Shown piece by piece: positions 1 through 6,691 of a stretch of 37,372 nt of DNA. Source of the stretch: JBBSHJ01 sp038253135. Lineage in GTDB: Bacteria > Actinomycetota > Actinomycetes > Mycobacteriales > QHCD01. Both the position numbers and the translations under genes were made by a program. The notes below the pieces were generated by a model, which was not told the origin of the DNA, ran no database searches, and saw nothing but the letters and a program-made list of their open reading frames with translations. Location of the stretch: positions 1 through 37,372 of the forward strand of contig JBBSHJ010000026.1 in the NCBI GenBank assembly GCA_038253135.1, read 5' to 3'. Numbering within the stretch: position 1 is the stretch's first letter; every line of letters begins with the position of its first letter.

Positions 1-150
1 CTGTGAGCCGCGGCCACCGCGGCGATCTCGTTGTTCCACACAAACACCGAATGTCGCCCGGTGGCCGTGCACACCCACGGCAGACACGCCGCCCCCACCC
101 ACCATCGACCGAAGATCACGAACTACGGCTGTCGTACTAGGTTGCCATCC
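1..150. other. Upstream flank of the ligD-like fragment
   Basis: No convincing gene is seen in these 150 bases. A short open stretch on the minus strand has plausible residues (a WNNEIAAVAAA run) but no start or context to support it. The last 13 bases hold TAGGTT (138-143) followed by 7 nt and an ATG at 151, which fits a leaderless promoter for the truncated gene that follows. Confidence 0.4.
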
Positions 151-234
151 ATGGTGACGGCGAGCGGGAGCCCGGCAATCGAGCTGGAAGTCAGCGATTG
201 CACGGTGCGGATATCCAACCCGGATCGGGTGTAT
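151..234 (+). pseudogene. N-terminal fragment of a LigD-polymerase-like (NHEJ) gene
   Basis: Starting at ATG 151, 28 codons encode a peptide ending in VRISNPDRVY. The (V/L)xxSNPDRVY(W/F)P stretch is the recognisable N-terminus of bacterial LigD polymerase/primase domain proteins, which act in non-homologous end joining and normally continue for about 270 more residues. Here the similarity ends after the tyrosine. The frame runs on to 303 only as sequence antisense to the DUF3631 gene. A TAGGTT hexamer 7 nt before the ATG suggests a leaderless start. The abrupt end coincides with the beginning of the integrative element, so the gene looks cut by insertion or by a later deletion. The continuation is not found on the right side of the element within this window. 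The assignment rests on a short stretch. Confidence 0.5.
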
Positions 235-241
235 AGGGAAG

Positions 242-294
242 GGTCACAGAGGTCACAAGGTCACAACCGACTGATCGATGTGACCTCTGTGACC
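242..294. repeat. Perfect 16-bp inverted repeat built of GGTCACA units
   Basis: GGTCACAGAGGTCACA (242-257) is exactly complementary to TGTGACCTCTGTGACC (279-294), with a 21-nt spacer. The heptamer GGTCACA occurs three times on the plus strand (242, 251, 259) and its complement twice more in the right arm. The structure covers the last codons and the stop of the DUF3631 gene (minus strand). It could act as a terminator-like hairpin for that operon or as a protein-binding iteron cluster at the edge of the element. Confidence 0.7.
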
Positions 295-1418
295 TCTTCA
301 TAGGGAGCCGGTCCTAGCAGCGGTGGCAGGTAGCGCTGCCAGGGATCGCGGAGGTCGTCGGCCCGGTAACCTTTTGCCGCCCGATCGCCAACGCGGACGC
401 TGCCTCTGGTCACGCCGTAGCCGCGCAGCCGGGTCGCGAGCCCGCGGGCGTCGAGCGGCTTACCGCGCAGATCGGCCCAGGGCGCCTCGTCGAGACTGTG
501 CAGCGCCGCGAGGATGGTCTCGGTGAGCATGGCGTCGGCCTCGCCGAACACGGTCCGCAGGTCGGCGAGCAGCCGCACGCCGAGGCTCGGAGTGCTCTCC
601 TTCGATTCGGTCACAAGCGTCACAGCGGCGGCGCGAGCTCGATCGGGCCAGTCGCCGCCGGCCGCGTCAGCGATGGTCAGCAACGCCTCCCAGATGTCGG
701 CATCACGGTCTTCGATACCGGCCGGCATCACCGGCCATGCACCGGTGATGCCCGCGCAGATCCTCGCCACCCATTCTGCGACCCGGTCGCGGAGGGCGTG
801 GCCGGCGGTCACCTGCTCGCGCCGGCGATAGGGCTCGATCTTCTCGCCCGGTGCGCGGCGCCGCATGCGTACGACGACCGCCCGGGAAAGCAGTGTGTCG
901 GGAAGACCTCCGATGCCGGCCAGTGCGACGGCGCAGTAGGCCGGGATCTCCTCGGTTTCGACCACCTTGCCGCGCACGACGCAGCGGCCGGCGACCGCGC
1001 CTCGACGATGCCCGGCGTTGAGCAGACCGCGGATCTCCTCGTTGTCCTTGGCCTTCGGGCCGAACACGGTGTCGATCTCGTCGTACAGGATCGTCGGCGA
1101 CTCCGAGCCGACCTTGCGGAACAGATAGGCCGGGGTGACGTTGACCGCTTCCACCGGCGACGGCACGAGCAGCTCGGTGACCTCCAGCGCGCGTGTCTTG
1201 CCGCTGCCCGGCTCCGGGGATAGGAACGCGATTCGCGGCGTCGAGTCCCATGCGTCCATCAGGTGCGCGTGCGCGATCCACAGGGCGTGAGCGACGCGTG
1301 CATGCTCGGACGGGTACGCGACGAACCGCCTGAGGAAGTCGTGCACGGCGTCGAGGATCTCCGCGCCCGTACCGATGTCGCTCTCGCTCGTGGGTTGGTC
1401 CTCCCAGTAGGCGGTCAT
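261..1418 (-). CDS. DUF3631 domain P-loop protein of the integrative element
   Basis: A 385-residue protein. A Walker A motif, EPGSGKTRALE, lies near residues 65-75, and an acidic ILYDEID segment fits Walker B. The rest matches the DUF3631 family, which is common in actinobacterial integrative elements and prophages and is usually thought to be a helicase- or primase-associated ATPase; its function is not proven. I chose ATG 1418 rather than an upstream in-frame codon (1499) because a GGGAG motif lies about 9 nt before it and because the upstream gene ends in an ATGA overlap at this codon (1415-1418). The C-terminus ends in VTEVTS, encoded by the GGTCACA repeat units. Confidence 0.75.
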   Translation of the reverse strand: MTAYWEDQPTSESDIGTGAEILDAVHDFLRRFVAYPSEHARVAHALWIAHAHLMDAWDSTPRIAFLSPEPGSGKTRALEVTELLVPSPVEAVNVTPAYLFRKVGSESPTILYDEIDTVFGPKAKDNEEIRGLLNAGHRRGAVAGRCVVRGKVVETEEIPAYCAVALAGIGGLPDTLLSRAVVVRMRRRAPGEKIEPYRRREQVTAGHALRDRVAEWVARICAGITGAWPVMPAGIEDRDADIWEALLTIADAAGGDWPDRARAAAVTLVTESKESTPSLGVRLLADLRTVFGEADAMLTETILAALHSLDEAPWADLRGKPLDARGLATRLRGYGVTRGSVRVGDRAAKGYRADDLRDPWQRYLPPLLGPAPYEEVTEVTSISRL

Positions 1419-1705
1419 CGCGACGACTCCCACTCGACCGGCCCGCCGATGTGGTCGCCGCCGAGCCGGGCCACCCAACAGCAGCGCAGACAAGGGCAAG
1501 GTTGGGGGTCGCGGTCCTCAGGCAACACATCACGGCGCCGCTGAAGTTCGGCGTGAGTCGCGCCGGGCGTCACCTTCGGGGCGGCGGCGTCCCGGCCGGC
1601 GAAGTCCTGATTCAGCGCGAAGTCGGCGTATCCGCGGCCGACATCCCAGCCGGCCGCGAAGCCTCTCCTATAGCCGCGATCAGAGTCGAGGGCGTCGGGG
1701 ACCAC
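1415..1705 (-). CDS. Small Cys-rich hypothetical protein of the element
   Basis: A 96-residue protein directly upstream of the DUF3631 gene, whose start overlaps its stop by ATGA. Five bases separate it from the excisionase-like gene, so the three probably form one operon. The C-terminal part contains CPCLRCCWV, a cluster of four cysteines that could bind a metal, and an HxxGGPVEW stretch. The N-terminus (YRRGFAAGWDVGRGYADF) is rich in glycine and aromatics. I do not recognise a family. Similar small ORFs beside DUF3631 genes occur in other actinobacterial elements, which supports it being real. Confidence 0.6.
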   Translation of the reverse strand: MVPDALDSDRGYRRGFAAGWDVGRGYADFALNQDFAGRDAAAPKVTPGATHAELQRRRDVLPEDRDPQPCPCLRCCWVARLGGDHIGGPVEWESSR

Positions 1706-1710
1706 AGGGG

Positions 1711-1896
1711 TCAGACCGCCGGGGTCGCGGGCAAGATCTTGGCCTCGAATCGCTCAACCTCCTCGACCGGGTACAGGACCTTCCTGCCGACTTTGATCCC
1801 CTTCGGTCCATAGCCGATGTGCCGCCAGTAGCGCACGGTCGCCGGGCTGGTGCGGCACCGCTCGGCAACCTCGTCTGTGAGGAGGTACGTCCCCAT
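1711..1896 (-). CDS. Excisionase-like HTH (MerR/helix_turn_helix_17) protein
   Basis: A 61-residue protein with the winged-helix layout of excisionase/AlpA-like DNA-binding domains: LLTDEVAERCRTSPATVRYW (helix-turn-helix) followed by GPKGIKVGRKVLYPVEEVERF, the typical second half. Such proteins guide the integrase toward excision or act as small regulators. ATG 1896 is preferred over longer starts because GGAAGG lies 9 nt upstream and the domain begins right after it. The gene is divergent from the XRE gene, so the 111-bp gap between them is the likely control region of the element. Confidence 0.8.
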   Translation of the reverse strand: MGTYLLTDEVAERCRTSPATVRYWRHIGYGPKGIKVGRKVLYPVEEVERFEAKILPATPAV

Positions 1897-1954
1897 CGTT
1901 TGCCCTTCCTTCTGATGAGTATCGCGCTTCTGGTAGGAAGGATGCTGGTCGGCG

Positions 1955-1984
1955 TTGACTATGGAAAGCCAATGCCGATAGACT
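1955..1984 (+). promoter_or_regulatory. Predicted promoter of the XRE regulator
   Basis: TTGACT (1955-1960), an 18-bp spacer and TAGACT (1979-1984) fit a vegetative actinobacterial promoter. The start codon at 2008 follows at 23 bases, after a GGAAGGAAGG ribosome-binding site. It lies in the divergent gap with the excisionase-like gene. Confidence 0.55.
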
Positions 1985-2007
1985 TTGCTCCGTATAGGAA
2001 GGAAGGC

Positions 2008-2622
2008 ATGGCGCGACCGAATCGACCGAGGAGTATCAAGGGTGAGTCGAACCTTGCCCAGCGCATCCAGCGTGAGCGCGAGTACCGCGGGCTCTCCTAC
2101 GAAGCGTTGGCGAAGGCGATGACCGACGCCGGGTGCAGTATCCAGGGCTCGGCGATCTACAAGATCGAGAAAGGCGATCCCCCGCGGCGGATTACCGTCG
2201 ACGAGCTGATCGCCCTTGCCCGCGTCTTCGAGGTCGACGTCGAGGACCTGCTGACCCCGGTCGAGGTGCTGCGCACCCAGCGAGGCAAGCAACTGCTGAA
2301 GGAAATCGAGGAAGGCGACCGAGTGCTCATCGACGCACTCCGTCGGCTAACCAATGCCTACCTCGAATACTTCGACCTCGCCGCGTACGAGCCGGACTTA
2401 CGAGAGTACGTCCACAACCATCGTTTCCGGGAGAGCGTTGCGGATGAGGCGATCGAGCACATCCCTGTCGGAATGCTTATGGTCGACGGCCGCGAGGTCG
2501 CGATAGACGGAACGAAGATCAAGGAAGCGCTGCTCGCGTTCTATCTCGCCATCATTGAACACGCAGACGACGTGCACTCGATGGCCATTACCGAGTCAAT
2601 GCGAAAGGCCGACCATGGCTAG
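2008..2622 (+). CDS. XRE-family transcriptional regulator of the element
   Basis: A 204-residue protein. Residues about 14-65 form a lambda-repressor-like HTH: LAQRIQREREYRGLSYEALA, then SAIYKIEKG, then ITVDELIALARVFEVDVEDL. The C-terminal half is helical and acidic, without a recognised domain. The predicted role is control of integration and excision genes, including its own promoter. ATG 2008 was chosen because GGAAGGAAGG stands just before it and the peptide upstream looks non-coding. It overlaps the integrase start (2615) by 8 nt, so the integrase was translationally coupled to it. Confidence 0.8.
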   Translation: MARPNRPRSIKGESNLAQRIQREREYRGLSYEALAKAMTDAGCSIQGSAIYKIEKGDPPRRITVDELIALARVFEVDVEDLLTPVEVLRTQRGKQLLKEIEEGDRVLIDALRRLTNAYLEYFDLAAYEPDLREYVHNHRFRESVADEAIEHIPVGMLMVDGREVAIDGTKIKEALLAFYLAIIEHADDVHSMAITESMRKADHG

Positions 2623-3717
2623 CGTGGCGAAGCGGCCAGATGGTCGGTATCTGGCGCGATATCGCAATCCAGCCGGCAAGGAGCACGTGAAGATCTTCGC
2701 TCCGGAAGGTCGACGCACGGCGGTGGCTGGACGAGGTGACGACCTCGGTGGTGACCGGGCAGTACGTCGCGCCAAACGCCGGAAAGGTGACGTTCCGTGA
2801 GTACGCCGAGCAGTGGCGGGCGTCGCAGGTGCATCGGGCGAGCACCCGCGCCTACGTCGAGACGATGCTCCGCCGGCACGCGTACCCGATTCTCGGTGAC
2901 CTACGGCTTGGGACGGTGTTGCCGTCGCAGATTCAGGCATGGGTAGCTGGGCTCGCACTGGCGCCGTCGACGGCGACGACGCTGCATGGTGTGGTGGCCG
3001 GCATCTTCAAGGCTGCGGTCCGGGACCGGCGGATCGCGGCGAATCCCTGTGAGGGCAGCCGGTTGCCGAGGGGGCAACCACGTCGGGTCGAGCCGCCGAC
3101 GACCGAGCAGGTGCAGGCGCTCATCGCGGCGAGCGCCGGGCGAGCTCGAGCGGCCTTAGTGCTCGCGGCCGGCGCCGGGCTCCGTCAAGGTGAAGTGCTC
3201 GGCCTCACGGTCGACCGTGTCGACTTCCTCCGCCGTACGGTCCGGATCGACCGGCAGCTCGTGACTCTCGCGGGCGGACCTCGGTTCGGTCCGCCCAAGA
3301 CGGCCGCGAGCAATCGTACGGTGCCGCTGCCGAGCGTCGTCATCGACGCGCTTGCCGAGCATCTGCGCGAGCACCCGGCCGGGGTCGGGCTCGACGGCCA
3401 CCGGCTGGTCTTCACGACCGGCAGGCACGCCGTGGGGCCGGTCGCACTTCGGGCATCGCATCTGGCAACCCGCGGTCAGTGCAGCCGGCCTGAGCGGGTT
3501 CGGGTTCCACTCACTGCGCCACTATTACGCGTCGTTGCTCATCCGACACGGCGAGTCCGTCAAGACGGTGCAGGTGCGACTCGGGCACGCCACAGCGGCC
3601 GAGACGCTGGACACCTACAGCCATCTTTGGCCGGACTCGGAGGACCGCACTCGGGACGCTGTCGACCGTGTTCTCGGGGAAATCTCTGCGGACTTCTGCG
3701 GACTTCAGATGGTCTGA
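2615..3717 (+). pseudogene. Tyrosine integrase, broken by two frameshifts
   Basis: Three consecutive frames together give a full phage-type integrase of about 370 residues. The N-terminal part (from ATG 2615, MASVAKRPDGRYLARYRNPA) is an arm-binding-like domain. The middle (from about 2720) holds the SAM-like core-binding domain and the first catalytic arginine in GAGLRQGEVLGL. The last part (from about 3430) holds the HSLRHYYASLL box, LGHATAAETLDTYSHLW and the nucleophile tyrosine. All catalytic residues are present but split. Both junctions (about 2715-2730 and 3418-3440) need a +1 step, equivalent to one extra or two missing bases. The repeated lesion argues for decay, though a sequencing error cannot be excluded. 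The gene overlaps the XRE gene by 8 nt. Confidence 0.8.
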
Positions 3718-3718
3718 A
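3685..3718. repeat. 10-bp tandem repeat and dyad at the integrase end
   Basis: TCTGCGGACT occurs twice in tandem (3685-3694, 3695-3704). It is followed at once by a dyad TTCAGA-TGG-TCTGAA (3704-3718) that spans the integrase stop. Integrase core and arm sites often lie here, so this is a candidate recombination site region. It could also be a weak terminator. Confidence 0.45.
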
Positions 3719-3745
3719 ATGACATAAGCGCAGGTCAGAGGCTTA

Positions 3746-4178
3746 GCGTGGACGAGCCGGTCTGTAAGCCGGGTCCTGTGCCCGGCACGCCTTGCGGCAC
3801 TGCGCCGGGCGGCGACCATCCCTCTCGACCTGCCGTCGCCGACAGGCTCTAGCGGCCTACCCGCAGGCTCGGGCGGGCCGCCCTCAAACGCCTGCGCAGG
3901 CGGGCGAACCCGCCTTCTTGGCCTTGCTCCGGGTGGGGTTTACCTAGCCGGTCCGGTCACCCGGTCCGCTGGTGGTCTCTTACACCGCCGTTTCACCCTT
4001 ACCCGCGCCGCCGGCGTACCGACGGCCCGGGCGGTCTGCTTTCTGTTGCACTGTCCCGCGGGTCACCCCGGGTTGCCGTTAGCAACCACCCTGCCCTGTG
4101 GAGCCCGGACTTTCCTCGACAAGGTCCTCGACAAGATTCAAGGGCCCTGCCGCGGCCGCCCGACCGACTCGTCCACGC
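3746..4178 (-). ncRNA. rnpB: RNase P RNA, type A
   Basis: On the minus strand the sequence has the hallmarks of bacterial RNase P RNA: GAGGAAAGTCCGGGCTCC (5' conserved region), ACAGTGCAACAGAAAG, GGTAAGGGTGAAACGG followed by TAAGAGACCACC, and near the 3' end CAGACCGGCT. The ends were set by the P1 pairing: GCGTGGACGAG at the 5' end (4178 downward) pairs with CTCGTCCACGC at the 3' end (3746-3756). The length, about 433 nt, is normal for actinobacteria. It is the catalytic subunit that matures tRNA 5' ends. An 11-nt motif is duplicated with a 12-nt period just before the first conserved region (4113-4135), which is unusual. Its 3' end faces the integrase of the element 28 bp away. Confidence 0.95.
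4113..4135 (-). repeat. 11-nt tandem duplication inside rnpB
   Basis: TCCTCGACAAG occurs at 4113-4123 and again at 4125-4135 on the plus strand. In the RNA this places two copies of CUUGUCGAGGA just upstream of the conserved AAAGUCC. Only one copy is expected where the P3 helix ends. Confidence 0.7.
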
Positions 4179-4186
4179 ACAAGGAG

Positions 4187-4192
4187 ATGGTA
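4187..4192 (-). promoter_or_regulatory. Predicted -10 element of rnpB
   Basis: TACCAT on the minus strand lies 8 nt before the 5' end of rnpB deduced from P1 pairing, the right distance for a -10 box. No clear -35 is seen. The promoter sits inside the decayed 3' end of the lipB pseudogene. Confidence 0.45.
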
Positions 4193-4790
4193 CGACGTAG
4201 CCGGCGCCGAGTGCCCGCGCGACCGCATCGCGTACGGCGATCCGGGACGGCGCCGGCCGGCCTCGGCCGCAAGCTCGGCCAGGGACACCATCGACACGTC
4301 GCACAGCCCGCACGCGACGAAGCTCCGCCACGGCGCCATGTCGTTGTCCACGTTGAGCGTGAAACCGTGGCTGCTGACGCCGTACCGCACCCGCATCCCG
4401 ATCGACGCGAGCTTGCGGCCATCCGGCGTCCACACGCCGACGAGGCTGGACTCCCGCTTCGGCGTGTCTCTCCGAATAGCGGGAAAGCCCAGCGTGGCGA
4501 GGGCTTCGACGATGCCGTGCTCGAGCCAGCGGTGATCCCGGCCGGGCCGCGCTCCCGGACCTAGCCGACCAGCTGTCCCGGGCCGTGATAGGTCGCGTAG
4601 CCGCCGCGGTCGACCTCGACCAGCTCGACCGCGCGCGTCCGGGTCAGGGCGGCGAGGTCAGCGGGATCGGTACGCCGTCCGTAGGTCACCACGGGTGGGT
4701 GCTCGAGCAGGAAGAGCCGGTCGGCGCGGACCCGCGGCGACGCTCGTCGCGCTGCCACTCGCCGCTCTCGGACGCCTCCGGCGTCTGCGC
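4191..4790 (-). pseudogene. Degenerate second copy of lipB
   Basis: The sequence is clearly homologous to the intact lipB at 7144-7815, with blocks such as RLFLLEHPPVVTYGRRTDP, VDRGGYATYHGPGQLVG and GVSSHGFTLNVDNDM. Direct comparison shows four lesions: a 1-bp loss near 4725, a 12-bp loss near 4553-4560 that creates a TAG stop right after GPGQLVG, a 1-bp loss near 4534 and a 4-bp (CCGG) loss near 4258. The similarity fades before an N-terminus can be defined. The two copies differ at many silent positions, so this is an old duplicate or a copy from a relative, not a recent duplication. The 3' end runs into the rnpB promoter. Confidence 0.85.
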
Positions 4791-4943
4791 CAGCTGGGCC
4801 GCCAGATGGTCCATCTCACATGCCCCCAACCACGCGGGCGACTTCGGAAAGGACCTCGTCCACCCGACCTTCGGCGAGCCGCTCGAGCGGGCGCGGCCGT
4901 CAAGGTTGCTCACTGGGCCGCTATACCGGCGCCCTTCCCGTGT

Positions 4944-5057
4944 GGTGATCGACGCGCACATTGCATCGTCGTCGGTTCGAATTGCGGCCGCGGCACGTGG
5001 CGCCGGTGTGCCGTTCCTCGTTGACCCGCAGACGCTTCACCTGCAGGCCTATGCCGA
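4944..5057 (+). pseudogene. Possible fragment of an unidentified gene
   Basis: This plus-strand stretch translates to a protein-like sequence (VVIDAHIASSSVRIAAAARG, then AGVPFLVDPQTLHLQAYAD) with GC-rich third positions. It resembles the N-terminus of an uncharacterised actinobacterial protein that has a VPFLIDPQT motif. It has no clear start or upstream context and loses coherence where it meets the 3' end of hicA on the other strand. It may be a gene remnant cut by arrival of the toxin-antitoxin pair. Function unknown. Confidence 0.3.
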
Positions 5058-5060
5058 TGG

Positions 5061-5306
5061 TCAGGTGAAATCCGCGCGCCGTGAGACCAGTCTCTGCAGC
5101 TCGTCGTTGCTCATCCCCGCCTGACGCAAGATCGAACTCAGAGTGCCGCGCGCAAGCGGCTTCCGATGCAAGGGGACGATCACAATCCGGCCATCCGGAT
5201 GTCGTAGCTTGGCGTGGCTCCCGCGCGTAGAGACATGTACGAAGTCGGCCCGCCGGAGCGCCTTGATTACTTGCTGCCCGGTTAGCTGCGGCAGGGCAGG
5301 GCTCAC
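5061..5306 (-). CDS. hicA: HicA-type toxin (mRNA interferase)
   Basis: An 81-residue protein of the HicA/YcfA double-stranded-RNA-binding-like fold: TGQQVIKALRRADFVHVSTR, then GSHAKLRHPDG with the catalytic histidine, VPLHRKPLARGTLSSILRQ and a C-terminal helix. HicA toxins cleave mRNA and are held inactive by HicB. It starts with GTG at 5306, overlapping the antitoxin stop as GTGA (5303-5306), so translation is coupled. The antitoxin comes first, the reverse of the classical hicAB order but common in actinobacteria. Confidence 0.85.
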   Translation of the reverse strand: MSPALPQLTGQQVIKALRRADFVHVSTRGSHAKLRHPDGRIVIVPLHRKPLARGTLSSILRQAGMSNDELQRLVSRRADFT

Positions 5307-5515
5307 GCCACCCCGTCGATGACGAGTGTGGTGACCAACGGGTGCGCCAGTTCGATCGCGGCGGTGTCGTCCTCGAAGTACAGCTCGAGCGCCTCGCGCA
5401 GGCTTGTGAGCGCGCCCTCGATAGTGTCACCTTGACTGGCGACTTCTACCTCCAGCGCGCGCGCGACGTACACATCGTCCTCGCGGTGCACAGCGGCCGT
5501 CAGAGTACGAGCCAT
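5303..5515 (-). CDS. hicB: HicB-type antitoxin
   Basis: A 70-residue protein with the partial RNase-H-like HicB fold: TAAVHREDDVYVARALEVEV, then ASQGDTIEGALTSLREALELYFED. It is expected to bind and neutralise the HicA encoded immediately downstream. It lacks a separate C-terminal DNA-binding domain. ATG 5515 is preferred over upstream starts because the fold begins there and TACCGT ends 6 nt before it, the leaderless arrangement seen repeatedly in this window. The pair sits between two gene remnants, typical of a horizontally acquired module. Confidence 0.85.
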   Translation of the reverse strand: MARTLTAAVHREDDVYVARALEVEVASQGDTIEGALTSLREALELYFEDDTAAIELAHPLVTTLVIDGVA

Positions 5516-5521
5516 ACAAAG

Positions 5522-5527
5522 ACGGTA
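5522..5527 (-). promoter_or_regulatory. Predicted -10 of the hicBA operon, leaderless
   Basis: TACCGT on the minus strand, 6 nt before the hicB ATG. This spacing puts the transcript start at or next to the start codon. No good -35 is visible. Confidence 0.4.
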
Positions 5528-5646
5528 GCCGCTGGCACCGCCGACCGACAGCACAAACCTCCTACCGGCGTCGCCGCGGCGGTCTCGATCATCACGCCGT
5601 GGGACCATCTAGTCGAGATCTTCAAATCGGAACCGTGGTGAGAGAC

Positions 5647-5838
5647 ATGTCGCAGCAGCTGCGCGTGGGAGCAATCGTGCGTGTGCCCTGGGGTCTCGAA
5701 GCAGATGTCGAGGGCAAGATCATCGAGGTGTGGGGCGACCCCCCTGCGCACGTACGGGTGCAGCTGTTTCTCGGGAGCAACGACGACGCCGAACCGGTAG
5801 TCCTACTGCTCGCTCCCTCAGCTCTCGAAGCTGCGTAG
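5647..5838 (+). CDS. Small hypothetical protein
   Basis: A 63-residue protein (MSQQLRVGAIVRVPWGLEAD...) with a beta-rich pattern ending in VVLLLAPSALEAA. The layout, a short barrel-like VGAIVRVPWGLEADVEGKII followed by VRVQLFLG, is reminiscent of small SH3-like or tudor-like folds, but no family is recognised. ATG 5647 follows a GTGAGAG motif; an upstream in-frame ATG (5599) is less likely. It is divergent from hicB, and nothing links them functionally. Confidence 0.5.
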   Translation: MSQQLRVGAIVRVPWGLEADVEGKIIEVWGDPPAHVRVQLFLGSNDDAEPVVLLLAPSALEAA

Positions 5839-5992
5839 CGCTCTAGCGCCACCGTCCTCAACCTGCAAGGGGATGCGGCCGGTCGGGGATCCTTGGTCTG
5901 ACCGGCAGCGGGCTACCGAGTAGCTGTCAGCCGTCAGTTCGTGCCGTGATAGACGCGCAGGGCGTGAGCACGACGAGGTTCTGGCCGACGTT

Positions 5993-6691
5993 TTGGATGA
6001 CAACGGCCGCATCCACGCGCTCCCATCTGCCTCGTCGAGGCCGGTTTGCGGCGCCCCACCCTCGCCAAGACGCTCGGCCTGGTCGCGATCTCGGCCAACG
6101 CAGGTCGGCACACGCCGACGCCCAACCACGCCGCATTTGCCCAACAGCAAGCTGGCCCACATCGCGTTGGGCACCGGTATTGCCATCATTCGTATACCAC
6201 GGTTTGGGCACGATTACGCTCAGACCGTCGTCGAGGAGACCAATTCCGACGATCTGGCCAAGGGACCGGGACACTACGTCGGCACCGCCTTGCCGGGCGA
6301 GATCGGCAACTTCGCCATCGCCGGTCACCGCGTGACCGAGGGTCACCCATTCTTCAACCTCGACCAGGTCCGGCCCGGCGATGCCCTCGTCATCGAGTCG
6401 GGCAGCTACTGGTTTACCTACCGTGTCCTCGGCAACAAGACGACCGGAGACTTCGCCGACCCAGCGGTCGGCGTGCCCGGCCGAGAGATTGTCGACCCCT
6501 CCGCCGGCACGGTGATCGATCCGTCGCCCAACCGGCCGGGTGCGCCACCGAGCAGGCCCATCATCACGCTGACGACCTGCAACCCCAAGTATTCCGCACG
6601 CCAGCGGCTCGTTATTCATGGCCTGCTTGTCAGCCAACCGCTGCTCAAGTCAAAAGGCAAACCGGCCGCGCTGACCCAGGGAGGCAGCTGA
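5993..6691 (+). CDS. Class E sortase catalytic domain, membrane anchor missing
   Basis: From about residue 52 the protein is a clear actinobacterial class E sortase: IPRFGHDYAQTVVEE, KGPGHYVGTALPGEIGNFAI, catalytic His112 (AGHRVT), catalytic Cys196 in TLTTCNPKYSARQR and the partner arginine at about 205. Class E sortases attach surface proteins with LAXTG-type signals to the cell wall. They normally begin with a transmembrane segment. Here the first 50 residues are Arg/Pro-rich and no hydrophobic segment is found in any frame upstream, so the N-terminus seems lost or frameshifted and the gene may be inactive. The start at 5993 is only the first available ATG. The stop overlaps the next gene's ATG by one base, as in intact sortase operons. 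Confidence 0.7.
   Translation: MDDNGRIHALPSASSRPVCGAPPSPRRSAWSRSRPTQVGTRRRPTTPHLPNSKLAHIALGTGIAIIRIPRFGHDYAQTVVEETNSDDLAKGPGHYVGTALPGEIGNFAIAGHRVTEGHPFFNLDQVRPGDALVIESGSYWFTYRVLGNKTTGDFADPAVGVPGREIVDPSAGTVIDPSPNRPGAPPSRPIITLTTCNPKYSARQRLVIHGLLVSQPLLKSKGKPAALTQGGS

Larger units (their letters stand above)
235..3722. mobile_element. Small integrative element with DUF3631, excisionase, XRE regulator and broken integrase
   Basis: The block has the gene set of actinobacterial integrative elements: a minus-strand operon (small Cys protein, DUF3631 P-loop protein, excisionase-like HTH) facing away from an XRE regulator and a tyrosine integrase. The left edge is inferred from the truncated ligD-like gene at 234. 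The right edge is inferred from the integrase stop (3717) and the 3' end of rnpB (3746). No attL/attR direct repeat could be found by eye inside the window, so both borders are approximate. The integrase is frameshifted, so the element is probably fixed in place. No transfer (FtsK/TraB-type) or clear replication-initiator gene is present. Confidence 0.6.

Noticed and set aside
31..303. A 90-codon plus-strand ORF starting at 31
   Set aside because: Only the part from 151 looks like protein; the upstream 40 codons are His/Pro/Arg-rich noise and the end is antisense to the DUF3631 gene.
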